Notes under the pieces: model-generated | Database searches by the model: none | What the model saw: only the letters and a program-made list of their open reading frames with translations | Told to the model about the DNA's origin: nothing | Assembly (NCBI GenBank): GCA_040506195.1 | Contig: JBEVXH010000008.1 | Location: 170,459-234,458 of the forward strand | Origin: Thiodiazotropha sp040506195 | GTDB lineage: Bacteria > Pseudomonadota > Gammaproteobacteria > Chromatiales > Chromatiaceae | Reading direction: 5' to 3' | Length of the DNA stretch: 64,000 nt | Shown here: piece by piece, positions 8,446 through 16,586 of the stretch | Layout of the letters: the number at the start of each line of letters is the position of its first letter | Numbering within the stretch: position 1 is the stretch's first letter | Position numbers and translations under genes: made by a program

Positions 8446-9384
8446 ATGGATCAACCCGATAAGCAACAGGTCAAAGAGTACCTGCTACAACTGCAACAGA
8501 CGATTTGCTGTGCGTTGGAAGAGGAGGATGGAAAAGCACGCTTTTTCCAGGATAGCTGGCAGCGTGAGCCCGGCGCGCACCTGGGAGGAGGGGGTATCAG
8601 CGCGATCCTCCAGGAGGGTGAAGTATTCGAACAGGCCGGAGTCAATTTTTCCCATGTCACCGGCGATCAGTTGCCCGGCTCGGCGACCGCACATCGACCG
8701 GAACTGGCGGGACGCGCCTTCGAAGCCATGGGTGTCTCCCTGGTCATTCATCCCGACAACCCCTATGTACCCACATCGCATGCCAATCTCCGTTTTTTTA
8801 TCGCAGAAAAAGCTGATCAGTCGCCGGTATGGTGGTTTGGCGGCGGATTCGATCTCACGCCCTACTACGGCAATGACGAGGATTGCCGGCATTGGCACAA
8901 AATGGCCAATCTGGCCTGCCGCCCCTTTGGTGACGACGTGTACGCCAAATACAAGGCCTGGTGCGATGACTATTTCTATCTCAAACACCGCCAGGAGCCG
9001 CGCGGCATCGGCGGCCTCTTCTTCGATGATCTCAATGAGTGGGGATTTGAAAAGTGCTTCGATTTCATGCAGAGCGTGGGTGATCACTATCTTCTGGCCT
9101 ACATGCCGATCGTAAAACGACGCCGCGATAGCGGGTATGGCGAACGGGAGCGCAATTTTCAGCTCTATCGCCGCGGCCGATACGTGGAGTTCAATCTGGT
9201 TTACGATCGGGGCACACTGTTCGGTCTGCAGTCGGGGGGGCGTACAGAATCGATACTGATGTCCCTGCCGCCCCTGGTGCGCTGGCAATACAACTGGCAG
9301 CCGGAACCGGGCAGTGCGGAGGCGCTACTCTATGATCGTTATCTCAAGCCGAGGGAATGGTTAGAGCCCGTTGACAGGCCCTAG
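8446..9384 (+). CDS. hemF: Aerobic coproporphyrinogen III oxidase HemF
   Basis: Oxygen-dependent oxidative decarboxylation of coproporphyrinogen III to protoporphyrinogen IX in haem synthesis. The ATG at 8446 is chosen over the longer frame at 8395 because AGGA lies 5 nt upstream and the resulting 312 residues match the family (about 300). Signature blocks are WWFGGGFDLTPYYG (residues ~125-138), RGIGGLFFDDLNEW (~185-198) and RRGRYVEFNLVYDRGT (~243-258), including the conserved His and Asp residues of the active site. Its presence indicates a life style with oxygen available. The last three codons and the stop are formed by copy 2 of the dispersed ACAGGCCCT motif. Confidence 0.94.
   Translation: MDQPDKQQVKEYLLQLQQTICCALEEEDGKARFFQDSWQREPGAHLGGGGISAILQEGEVFEQAGVNFSHVTGDQLPGSATAHRPELAGRAFEAMGVSLVIHPDNPYVPTSHANLRFFIAEKADQSPVWWFGGGFDLTPYYGNDEDCRHWHKMANLACRPFGDDVYAKYKAWCDDYFYLKHRQEPRGIGGLFFDDLNEWGFEKCFDFMQSVGDHYLLAYMPIVKRRRDSGYGERERNFQLYRRGRYVEFNLVYDRGTLFGLQSGGRTESILMSLPPLVRWQYNWQPEPGSAEALLYDRYLKPREWLEPVDRP
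9374..9382 (+). repeat. Dispersed motif ACAGGCCCT, copy 2
   Basis: Overlaps the 3' end of hemF: the codons for the final Asp-Arg-Pro and the TAG stop lie across it. Same 9-mer as at 3175, 24860, 32704 and 39712. Confidence 0.5.
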
Positions 9385-9396
9385 CGTAACCACACC

Positions 9397-9987
9397 ATGA
9401 AACCCTACTCAGAAGCCTGTGATGAGAACAAAGCGCCGATCCTGAAAGTACTTCTACGCCTGTTCCGTGATGTTCAGACCGTCCTTGAGATCGGCAGCGG
9501 TACCGGCCAGCATGCGGTCCACTTCGCTGCCGCCATGCCCCACCTAACCTGGCAGACCAGTGACATGGAGGAGAATCACCCGGGGATCCGTGCCTGGTTG
9601 CGGGAGGCCGCTTTGCCCAATGTCCGCAATCCGGTCGGGCTGGATGTGAGCCGTGCATGGCCTGCCGGGGAGTATGATGCGATCTTCAGTGCCAATACCA
9701 CCCACATCATGTCATGGCCTGAAGTCGAACTGATGTTCCAGGGAGTCGGGCAGGTGCTGAAACGAGGAGGCTGTTTCGCACTCTATGGCCCATTCAATTA
9801 TCAGGGAGGGTATACCAGCGAAAGCAATCAAAGGTTTGATCAGTGGCTGAAATCAAGGGATCCCTTGAGTGGTATTCGGGATTTCGAGATGCTTGATGAA
9901 CTCGCCGCTGTAAATCATCTGATCTTCTCCGAGGATGTGGAGATGCCTGTGAATAACCGAATTCTGGTGTGGTACAGGGATCGCTGA
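9397..9987 (+). CDS. DUF938 family SAM-dependent methyltransferase
   Basis: 196 residues of the DUF938 (UPF0585) family. Starts MKPYSEACDENKAPIL, the family's conserved N-terminus, then the SAM-binding motif VLEIGSGTGQHAV (residues ~29-41) and WQTSDMEEN. The segment IFSANTTHIMSW and GPFNYQGGYTSESN are also family hallmarks. Substrate unknown. It lies 12 bp after hemF and is likely in the same transcript. No transmembrane segment or signal peptide. Confidence 0.85.
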   Translation: MKPYSEACDENKAPILKVLLRLFRDVQTVLEIGSGTGQHAVHFAAAMPHLTWQTSDMEENHPGIRAWLREAALPNVRNPVGLDVSRAWPAGEYDAIFSANTTHIMSWPEVELMFQGVGQVLKRGGCFALYGPFNYQGGYTSESNQRFDQWLKSRDPLSGIRDFEMLDELAAVNHLIFSEDVEMPVNNRILVWYRDR

Positions 9988-10166
9988 GCGGTACGCGAAC
10001 ACTCTCGCAGAAACAATTTCAGGTGTATTTAATCTGTTGAAGAACATGGAGATATCTTCTTCCCTTGCGGTTCAGGCGTGGTTCAGTTTCAACCTCGTAA
10101 GCTTTAACCATATCGAGAGAGTGACTCACAAGTCAGGATTAAAGCTGAGAGACCAGGAGAGAAGAG

Positions 10167-10700
10167 ATGAAGACAGAGGCATTGACAATGGGTACAGCAC
10201 TCATGATTGCATCGATGACAGCCGCTGCCGGTCAGCGCGACTACTTTCACGATACGGCCAAGGTTATCGATGTTGAGCCGATCTACCGCAATGTAGAGGT
10301 TTCGTATCCCGAGAGAGAGTGCTGGGATCAAGAGATCGACCGCTATCATCCGGATGGACGCCGTTACACCGGCACGGTTTTGGGCGGTATCATCGGTGGT
10401 GTGGTAGCGAACAAGATCAGTCGAGGCCGCGGTCGAGGCAGAGATGCCGCCACCCTGGCGGGCACTCTGCTCGGTGGCGCCATCGGTCACGATCTCAGTC
10501 AGCAGCACCGGGGCGGGCACCGCACCACATCGGTGGAACGCCGTTGTGAAGTCACACACCACAGCCGTTATGAGGAACAATTGGTCGGCTATGATGTAAC
10601 ATATCGGTATAAGGGGCGTGAATTCACTACCCGCACCAGCAATCATCCCGGGAAACGGATTCCGGTTGCAGTAACTGTCAGACCAGTGGGTGATGATTAG
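10167..10700 (+). CDS. Glycine-zipper 2TM domain envelope protein
   Basis: 177 residues. The N-terminus (MKTEALTMGTALMIASMTAAAG) is signal-peptide-like without a lipobox. The core TGTVLGGIIGGVVANKI...ATLAGTLLGGAIGHDL (residues ~70-112) has the regular GxxxG pattern of the Rick_17kDa/glycine-zipper 2TM domain, interrupted by an Arg-Gly-rich loop. The C-terminal third is a conserved beta-rich segment (CEVTHHSRYEEQLVGYDVTYRY). Such proteins sit in the outer envelope. An SD-like AGGAGAGAAG precedes the ATG. It is followed by a small PepSY protein and a PhoPQ-like pair, so it may belong to an envelope-stress regulon; that link is inferred from position only. Confidence 0.75.
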   Translation: MKTEALTMGTALMIASMTAAAGQRDYFHDTAKVIDVEPIYRNVEVSYPERECWDQEIDRYHPDGRRYTGTVLGGIIGGVVANKISRGRGRGRDAATLAGTLLGGAIGHDLSQQHRGGHRTTSVERRCEVTHHSRYEEQLVGYDVTYRYKGREFTTRTSNHPGKRIPVAVTVRPVGDD

Positions 10701-10726
10701 AGCCAACACTACACAAACCCAAGACG

Positions 10727-10993
10727 ATGACGAATAGAACCCGATTCATATCCGAGATGCTGTTGTGCGCACTGCTGCTGATATTCAGCCTCTATGCCAA
10801 AGGCGATATGAGCCTGGATCAAGCGGTGGAGCAGGCCAAACAGCGCCTGGGGGGTCGAGTGATCTCCGCCGAGACGCGGGAACGTGATGGCAAACGGGTT
10901 CACAACGTCCGTATCCTTACCGAGGACGGCAAGGTGCGTAGATTGCGGATCAATGCCGAAGGCGGTCGTCGTCACCACAAGGGTCGCCGTTGA
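10727..10993 (+). CDS. Small PepSY-domain protein
   Basis: 88 residues with a hydrophobic N-terminal segment (LLCALLLIFSLYAKG), probably a signal peptide or anchor, followed by MSLDQAVEQAKQRLGGRVISAETRERDGKRVHNV, the layout of a single PepSY domain, and a very basic C-terminus (GGRRHHKGRR). Genes like this commonly precede OmpR-type two-component systems in gammaproteobacteria. The response regulator starts 96 bp downstream on the same strand. Likely periplasmic; may modulate the neighbouring sensor kinase, which is inference. Confidence 0.7.
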   Translation: MTNRTRFISEMLLCALLLIFSLYAKGDMSLDQAVEQAKQRLGGRVISAETRERDGKRVHNVRILTEDGKVRRLRINAEGGRRHHKGRR

Positions 10994-11088
10994 TTGGTGC
11001 GTTCAACAACTGACCATGAATCTCGGAACAGGCTGTTTTCAGCGATTTTCAACTGACCTGACGATAAGTCCAGGTATCGGATCTGCAG

Positions 11089-11763
11089 ATGCGTGTACTA
11101 TTAGTAGAGGATGAAGCGGATATTCGCGAGCCGTTGGCGGATAAACTGCGCAAGCAGGGTTATACCGTAGATAGTGCCGAGGATGGTGCCGCCGGACTGT
11201 TTCTCGGCAGGGAGTATGGCATCGATGTGGGTATCGTCGATATCGGATTGCCGAAGCTGTCGGGGATCGAGTTGATCAGGGAGCTGCGTAAGCTGGACAA
11301 GCACTTTCCGATTCTGATTCTGACCGCCCGCGGCAACTGGCAGGACAAGGTAGAGGGACTGGAGGCGGGTGCCGATGACTATCTGGTCAAACCTTTCCAC
11401 GTGGAGGAACTGCTGGCCCGTCTCAATGCACTGTTGCGGCGTACCGGCGGTTGGTCGCAACCGGTGCTTTCGGGTGGTCCGGTGGAACTCGATACCCGTA
11501 CCCAGTCGGTCACCCTGCATGGCGATCCGGTGGAATTGACAGCCTATGAATACAAGGTGCTCGAGTACATGATGCTGCATGCCGGTAAGGTAATCTCCAA
11601 GACCGATCTTACTGAGCATATCTACGACCAGGATTGGGATCGCGACAGTAACACCATCGAGGTGTTCGTACGCCGCCTGCGAAAAAAGCTCGATCCGGAT
11701 GAGCGCTACAAACCGATAGAAACGCTCCGTGGCCGAGGTTATCGCTTTGCCCTCGAACGCTGA
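11089..11763 (+). CDS. OmpR-family response regulator, PhoP-like
   Basis: 224 residues: receiver domain (1-115) with acidic pocket EDE at 7-9, phosphoacceptor Asp51 in IVDIGLP, conserved Thr in LTARG and Lys in YLVKPF; then a winged-helix trans_reg_C domain with LTAYEYKVLEYM and VFVRRLRKKLD...TLRGRGYRF. Sequence resembles PhoP/QseB-type regulators. It forms an operon with the sensor kinase 40 bp downstream. Regulon and signal cannot be read directly, though PhoP-like systems respond to divalent cations or envelope stress. Confidence 0.88.
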   Translation: MRVLLVEDEADIREPLADKLRKQGYTVDSAEDGAAGLFLGREYGIDVGIVDIGLPKLSGIELIRELRKLDKHFPILILTARGNWQDKVEGLEAGADDYLVKPFHVEELLARLNALLRRTGGWSQPVLSGGPVELDTRTQSVTLHGDPVELTAYEYKVLEYMMLHAGKVISKTDLTEHIYDQDWDRDSNTIEVFVRRLRKKLDPDERYKPIETLRGRGYRFALER

Positions 11764-11803
11764 TCCTTTCCACTGTTACCAATAAGGGAGCAAAACGGCC
11801 TGG

Positions 11804-13162
11804 ATGGGACAAGTTCGTACCTTCTCCATACATCAACGCCTGTTGTTGGCGGCCAGTCTGGTATTGAGCGCCTTTCTTGGATTGACGGGACTGGCCCTCG
11901 ACAAGGCGTTCCGTTCGGCCAGTGAAGAGGCGCTACAGGCACGCCTTTACAGTAGTGTCTATGCACTTTTAGCGGCGGCAGAGGAGGATGAAGCGGGACG
12001 ACTCAGGATGCCTCAGGTTCTGACCGATCCCCGTTTCAATCGACCGGAATCGGGACTTTATGCCCAGGTCAGCGGCAAGCAGGAGAGCTACCTCTGGATA
12101 TCCCCCTCTTCTGTAGGCCACAAGCTTGGCTTTGTACGCCAAATGCAGCCGGGTGAGTCGAAATTCGAACGATTCAAGCTCGACGGCGCCGCAACCATGG
12201 GATTGAGCTTCGGTGTGGTTTGGGAGGATTTCCAAGGCCGTGAACTGCAATATGTCCTGGCGGTGGCAGAGGACTTGAAACCGTTGCAGGAACAGATTGC
12301 CGCATTCCGCGACACCCTTTTTCTTTGGCTTGGCGGTGCAGCGCTGCTGCTGTTGCTGGTACAGGGCTGGGTGTTGCGCTGGGGATTGCATCCGTTGCGG
12401 GAAGTGGCGCAGGCGCTGACCGAGATTGAGTCGGGTCGCGAGGATCAACTGAAGGGAGACTATCCGAAGGAGCTGAATCGTCTGACCTCGAATATCAACT
12501 CCCTGATTCGCCATGCCCAGGCCCGTCAACAGCGTTATCGTGACAGTCTCGGTGACCTTGCCCATAGCCTCAAGACACCACTGGCGGTTTTACAGGGTGT
12601 CGCTGAGAATGAAAGTGACAATCAGCAGGCAATTAAAAATACGCTGCGCGAACAGGTCGAGCGCATGAACCAGATCGTCAGCCACCAGCTGCAACGGGCA
12701 GCAGCCTCAGGGGGCAGCGTGCTGACCCAAAACCTGTTCGTCAAACCGCTGGTGGAACGTATCGCGGGCTCTCTGGATAAGGTCTATCGGGAACAGAGAA
12801 TAACCTGGGATCTTGATGTTGCAGAGGGGGTCCTTTTCCGTGGCGATGAGGGCGATCTTATGGAACTTATGGGGAACCTGATGGAAAACGCCTGCAAATA
12901 CGGTCATGGCCATGTCCGGATCAAGGCAGTAACAGGGAAAGATCTCCATCTAAGCGTGGAGGATAATGGAAAGGGTATTTCAGGAGATCAGGTGCAATCG
13001 GTGTTACAGCGAGGACATCGTGCCGACCAGCGGCTACCCGGTCAGGGAATCGGACTTTCGGTCGCTGCCGATATTGTTGCCGCGTATGGGGGTCGGATCG
13101 AAATAGGTGTGGCCGAACAGTTGGGTGGCGCGGCTGTGCAGGTTTATCTCCCCGGAGGATGA
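11804..13162 (+). CDS. Sensor histidine kinase, PhoQ-like
   Basis: 452 residues. A transmembrane helix near residues 10-30, a periplasmic sensor of about 135 residues, a second helix near 170-190 (TLFLWLGGAALLLLLVQGWV), HAMP region, then the dimerisation box DLAHSLKTPLAVLQG with phosphoacceptor His254, and an HATPase_c domain (ELMGNLMENACKYG, VEDNGKGIS, GQGIGLSV). The H-box with Ser instead of Glu after His is the PhoQ-type variant. It pairs with the upstream response regulator. An acidic metal-binding patch of the PhoQ kind is not obvious in the periplasmic domain, so the stimulus may differ. Confidence 0.88.
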   Translation: MGQVRTFSIHQRLLLAASLVLSAFLGLTGLALDKAFRSASEEALQARLYSSVYALLAAAEEDEAGRLRMPQVLTDPRFNRPESGLYAQVSGKQESYLWISPSSVGHKLGFVRQMQPGESKFERFKLDGAATMGLSFGVVWEDFQGRELQYVLAVAEDLKPLQEQIAAFRDTLFLWLGGAALLLLLVQGWVLRWGLHPLREVAQALTEIESGREDQLKGDYPKELNRLTSNINSLIRHAQARQQRYRDSLGDLAHSLKTPLAVLQGVAENESDNQQAIKNTLREQVERMNQIVSHQLQRAAASGGSVLTQNLFVKPLVERIAGSLDKVYREQRITWDLDVAEGVLFRGDEGDLMELMGNLMENACKYGHGHVRIKAVTGKDLHLSVEDNGKGISGDQVQSVLQRGHRADQRLPGQGIGLSVAADIVAAYGGRIEIGVAEQLGGAAVQVYLPGG

Positions 13163-13205
13163 AGACCTTCCAACCATTCAGAAAAAGGGTCGGTGATCTA
13201 ATCGT

Positions 13206-14207
13206 TCAATGCTCTGCTACCTGGCTTAACCTGAGGAAGTTATCCAAGCGATGGGGTGTGATCTCGGCACTCTCCAGGGCCGCCTGAATGGCACAACCCG
13301 GTTCATGGTCGTGACTGCAATTATGAAACCGGCAACGACCGAGAAACGGCCGGAATTCGATAAACCCCCGTTCCAGTTCCTGCCGGGAAAGATCAGTAAG
13401 GCGAAAGCTGCGTACACCCGGTGAATCGATCAGTTCGCCACCCTGGGGAAGGGTATAGCAGGTTGCCGCCGAGGTGGTATGTCTACCCAGGCCGGTCGCA
13501 TTGGAAAGGCGTCCTGTTTCCACCTTCATCGATGGCAGCAGTGCATTGACCAGCGATGACTTACCCACCCCTGACTGTCCCAGCATGATACTTGTCTCAT
13601 CCTTCAGATTATCGATCAGAAGATCCAATCCATGTTCACGTTTGGCGCTTACCCCGATAACCGTATATCCGATCGACCTATATGGTTCAAAGCGACGCAT
13701 GAATTCATGTTCCATTCCCCCCCCCAGCAGGTCGATCTTGTTGATGGCGATCAAGGGTGGGATACCTATGGTTTCGGCAGTCACCAGATACTGGTCCAGA
13801 AGGTAACCACTGGGTTCCGGCTTGGGCGCAAGCACTATCACCAGTTGGGTGATATTGGCCGCCAATGGTTTGTGTCTGCCGCTGTAGTCGGGGCGGCTGA
13901 GGACACTGCTTCGAGGTTGCAGCGCCGTAACCACACCAGTGGTTTCGTCCACCTGTTGCCAAATGACCCAATCACCACAGACAGGGTGGCCGATATGTTG
14001 TCGTGTCTGACAGCGAAACAGCTTGCCCTGTGCGTCCATGACACCCAGGGTCGCACCGTGGCGGATGATGACGCGTCCCTCCAGAGCCGGGTTGTCCCCA
14101 GCCTCTGAAAGTGATTGCCTGGCCTTTGAATCGAGTCGTTTACGACGTTTCTCCTGTATGGCCTGAATGCGCGTTTTCTGTTGTTTGGTCAGGCGACGTT
14201 TGGCCAT
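13206..14207 (-). CDS. rsgA: Ribosome small-subunit biogenesis GTPase RsgA
   Basis: Circularly permuted GTPase that checks late 30S subunit maturation. 333 residues. After a basic N-terminus and an OB-fold, the motifs come in permuted order: G4 AINKIDL (~160), G5 GVSAK, G1 GQSGVGKSSLVNALL (~215-230), G2 GRHTT and G3 DSPGVRSF. The C-terminal zinc knuckle is CRFHNCSHDHEPGC. It lies 8 bp after the cytochrome c stop and ends the minus-strand group M48 - small ORF - cytochrome c - rsgA. In many related genomes rsgA and orn are neighbours, as here (orn is divergent just beyond the protease). Confidence 0.94.
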   Translation of the reverse strand: MAKRRLTKQQKTRIQAIQEKRRKRLDSKARQSLSEAGDNPALEGRVIIRHGATLGVMDAQGKLFRCQTRQHIGHPVCGDWVIWQQVDETTGVVTALQPRSSVLSRPDYSGRHKPLAANITQLVIVLAPKPEPSGYLLDQYLVTAETIGIPPLIAINKIDLLGGGMEHEFMRRFEPYRSIGYTVIGVSAKREHGLDLLIDNLKDETSIMLGQSGVGKSSLVNALLPSMKVETGRLSNATGLGRHTTSAATCYTLPQGGELIDSPGVRSFRLTDLSRQELERGFIEFRPFLGRCRFHNCSHDHEPGCAIQAALESAEITPHRLDNFLRLSQVAEH

Positions 14208-14215
14208 CGAAAGCC

Positions 14216-14500
14216 TCAGGGTTTGATGCCGAACTTGTAGAACTCCAAATTGAGGTATGTCGCGCTACTTTCGATCTGATCATCAAACCAGGTCAGGCCA
14301 AGATTCTGTTGACAAAAGCGTACCTGTTTGTGCAGCCCCGGCAGGGAGGTAACACGTCGGTTATCTCGCGTATAGACTTCACTGCCGTGACACCTGATGC
14401 AGTGCTCTTCGTTTAACTGCTTTCCCAATGCGGGGTCGGCCGCCTGTGAGGTTGTTGATGCGAGTGTCAGCATCATTGCGGGTATTGCGGTTTTGATCAT
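14216..14500 (-). CDS. Small periplasmic c-type cytochrome lacking a Met ligand
   Basis: 94 residues: signal peptide MIKTAIPAMMLTLASTTSQA, then a single CIRCH haem-binding motif about 14 residues into the mature protein. The rest, YTRDNRRVTSLPGLHKQVRFCQ and GLTWFDDQI...TYLNLEFYKF, matches a family of short monohaem cytochromes. The mature chain contains no methionine at all, so the sixth haem ligand must be another residue (His in LHKQV is a candidate) or be absent. It also has one unpaired Cys after the haem motif. The start ATG overlaps the stop of a short upstream ORF (ATGA), suggesting coupling. Confidence 0.82.
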   Translation of the reverse strand: MIKTAIPAMMLTLASTTSQAADPALGKQLNEEHCIRCHGSEVYTRDNRRVTSLPGLHKQVRFCQQNLGLTWFDDQIESSATYLNLEFYKFGIKP

Positions 14501-14615
14501 TTGCTATCTCCGTTGACCAGTGGTTTCTGTTGTTCCGCAAACGACTGGTATTCACCTCTCTTCCAGTCATCGGCGCTCGCTATCTGTATGGGGGAGTGGG
14601 AAAACATGGCTGACA
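14497..14615 (-). CDS. Possible 39-aa ORF coupled to the cytochrome gene
   Basis: Reads MSAMFSHSPIQIASADDW... and ends with TGA overlapping the ATG of the cytochrome gene by the ATGA arrangement. A second ATG at 14607 would give 36 residues. No convincing SD precedes either start, and no family is recognised. The stop-start overlap is the only support; it could equally be a 3' untranslated spacer between the protease gene (stop at 14633) and the cytochrome gene. Confidence 0.3.
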
Positions 14616-14632
14616 TAGATATAAATACAGGT

Positions 14633-15871
14633 CTATCGATTCCGGATATTGGCGATACGCACGGGCGCCGGTGGGTGGCTGTCATGAAACAGTGAATAGA
14701 GCGGATCCGGTGTCAAGGTGCTCGCGTTGTCCTGGTAGAGTTTGACCAATGCCTGCACAAGAAACTCTCCATTCGTCTGCCTGACGGCATAGTTGTCGGC
14801 CTGAAACTCGTAACGACGAGACAGGTAACTCCCCAGGGGCGTAAAAAAGATTGTGAAAACCGGAATCACCAGCATAAACAGCAGCAGGGCGGCGGCGCTG
14901 GAGGGGTGGCTGATCCCCAGACCGTTATAGAACCATGGCTGTTGAGAGAGCCAGCCCAGCAGGGCCAATCCGAGCAGAGAGAGGAGACCCATCAGCAACA
15001 TCTGTTTCAGGATATGTTTGTAGCGGAAATGGCCAAGCTCGTGGGCCAGGACCGCTTCCATCTCATCAATCGTCAATGCATCCAGCAGAGTGTCGAAAAA
15101 GACAATGCGCTTGCTTTTGCCGAAACCGGTGAAATAGGCATTGCCGTGATTTGAACGCTTTGAGCCGTCCATGACAAAGATACCGTCGCTGGTAAATCCG
15201 CATCGCTGCAATAGGGACTGGATACGGTTCCGCATATCGCCATCATCCAATGGGGTAAATCGATTGAACAACGGGGCGATGAACTTTGGGTAAGCCCAGC
15301 TCAGGGTCAGCGTGAAGCCCATCCAGACGATCCATGCGGCAAGCCACCAGTATTGACCGGCACCTTGCATGAGTTGCAGGACGATCCAGAGCAGGGGACC
15401 TCCCAGCAGGATGGAGAGCATGAGGCCGAGCAGACGGTCCTTGAGATATTGCTGTGGGGTGGTGCGGTTGAAGCCGAAGGCAGTTTCCAGGCGGAATGTC
15501 CGATAGAGGTCGAACGGCATTTCCAGCAGGCTGTTGATGAGGAAGAAGGAGAAGATGAAAAGCATGCCGATGGTGATCTCTTCCCAGGCAAGGCCGCGCC
15601 ACAAGTGATCGAGTAGATCGAGTCCTCCTCCCAGGGTCCATATGAGCAGCAGTGAGACACCCACTACGGCTTCAAGGATCGCAAGGCGTCCTTTGGCCTG
15701 GGTGTAGTCCGCTGCTTTCTGATGCTCGTTGAGTGTCACTCTATCACTGAATTCCCCGGGTACATGGCTACGATGTCGAGAGACGTGCCCGAGGTGCCTT
15801 AACAGCAACCAGAGCTGAAGCAAGGTGCCAATCGCGAGAAATGTGAGGAATAGTTGGGTAAATATCGGCAT
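14633..15871 (-). CDS. M48-family zinc metalloprotease, Ste24/CAAX-protease type
   Basis: 412 residues with several membrane helices: N-terminal helix 4-25, helices near 70-90, 100-120, 150-200, and two more after the catalytic motif. The zinc motif HExxH is in VLAHELGHFRYKH (~residues 278-290), and the third ligand Glu would be in SRRYEFQAD near 350. The N-terminal half (DLYRTFRLETAFGFNR) matches the CAAX_prenyl_protease_1 N-terminal domain. Bacterial homologues act in inner-membrane quality control; prenylated substrates are not expected. First gene of the minus-strand group with cytochrome c and rsgA, and divergent from orn. Confidence 0.9.
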   Translation of the reverse strand: MPIFTQLFLTFLAIGTLLQLWLLLRHLGHVSRHRSHVPGEFSDRVTLNEHQKAADYTQAKGRLAILEAVVGVSLLLIWTLGGGLDLLDHLWRGLAWEEITIGMLFIFSFFLINSLLEMPFDLYRTFRLETAFGFNRTTPQQYLKDRLLGLMLSILLGGPLLWIVLQLMQGAGQYWWLAAWIVWMGFTLTLSWAYPKFIAPLFNRFTPLDDGDMRNRIQSLLQRCGFTSDGIFVMDGSKRSNHGNAYFTGFGKSKRIVFFDTLLDALTIDEMEAVLAHELGHFRYKHILKQMLLMGLLSLLGLALLGWLSQQPWFYNGLGISHPSSAAALLLFMLVIPVFTIFFTPLGSYLSRRYEFQADNYAVRQTNGEFLVQALVKLYQDNASTLTPDPLYSLFHDSHPPAPVRIANIRNR

Positions 15872-16022
15872 CAGTCCAGTTTGTTAACTCAGTTGGAGGT
15901 GTACGAATGTTCTATTAGATCATTTCAGTTGAAAAATGCTCATGGTTTTTCAGTGCCTAGAATACAGAGAGTGGCAGCTTCCTGCTAGAATCTGGCGGCT
16001 GATAGTGAAAAAGGATAACAAG

Positions 16023-16571
16023 ATGCCTGTTGATGCCTCCAATCTGATATGGATAGATTTGGAAATGACTGGGCTCGATACCCAGAATGATGAGATTATC
16101 GAGATCGCGACGATTGTCACCGATGCGCGACTAAACATCCTGGCTGAGGGGCCCATGGTCGCAATACACCAGTCACAACAAAGGCTGGATGCGATGGATG
16201 CGTGGAATCAACGTCAACATGGTGCCTCCGGGCTGATTGAGCGTGTCCGGAAGAGTGACTATGATGAGGCGCGGGCAGAGGCTGAAACTCTGGATTTTTT
16301 GCAGTATTACCTGCCCAGTGGCGCCTCGCCCATGTGTGGCAACAGCATATGTCAGGATCGGCGTTTCCTGGCACGGACGATGCCGAAGCTTGAGGCCTTT
16401 TTTCACTACCGGAATCTGGATGTCAGTACCCTGAAGGAGCTGATGAATCGATGGGCGCCGTCACTGAGCGAGGGATTCTCGAAAGCGGGAAAACATCTCG
16501 CACTGGATGACATCAAGGATTCCATCAATGAATTGCGCTACTACCGGGACCATTTCCTGCGTCTGCCCTGA
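16023..16571 (+). CDS. orn: Oligoribonuclease Orn
   Basis: 3'-to-5' exonuclease of the DEDDh class that degrades 2-5 nt RNAs and pGpG from c-di-GMP breakdown. The ATG at 16023 is chosen: AAGGA lies 8 nt upstream and it yields 182 residues, the family length; the longer frame to 15936 is not conserved. Motifs: WIDLEMTGLD with Asp12/Glu14, CGNSICQDRRFL with the next Asp, and KHLALDDIKDSI with the catalytic His and last Asp. pGpG turnover connects it functionally to the GGDEF and PilZ proteins encoded further on. The stop is 15 bp from the stop of convergent queG. Confidence 0.95.
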   Translation: MPVDASNLIWIDLEMTGLDTQNDEIIEIATIVTDARLNILAEGPMVAIHQSQQRLDAMDAWNQRQHGASGLIERVRKSDYDEARAEAETLDFLQYYLPSGASPMCGNSICQDRRFLARTMPKLEAFFHYRNLDVSTLKELMNRWAPSLSEGFSKAGKHLALDDIKDSINELRYYRDHFLRLP

Positions 16572-16586
16572 CATCTGCGATCTATT

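Noticed and set aside
8485..9288. 267-codon open frame antisense to hemF
   Set aside because: hemF signatures are complete on the plus strand; the antisense product has no recognisable feature.
10104..10709. 201-codon antisense frame over the glycine-zipper gene
   Set aside because: The plus-strand gene has an SD, signal peptide and domain; the antisense has none.
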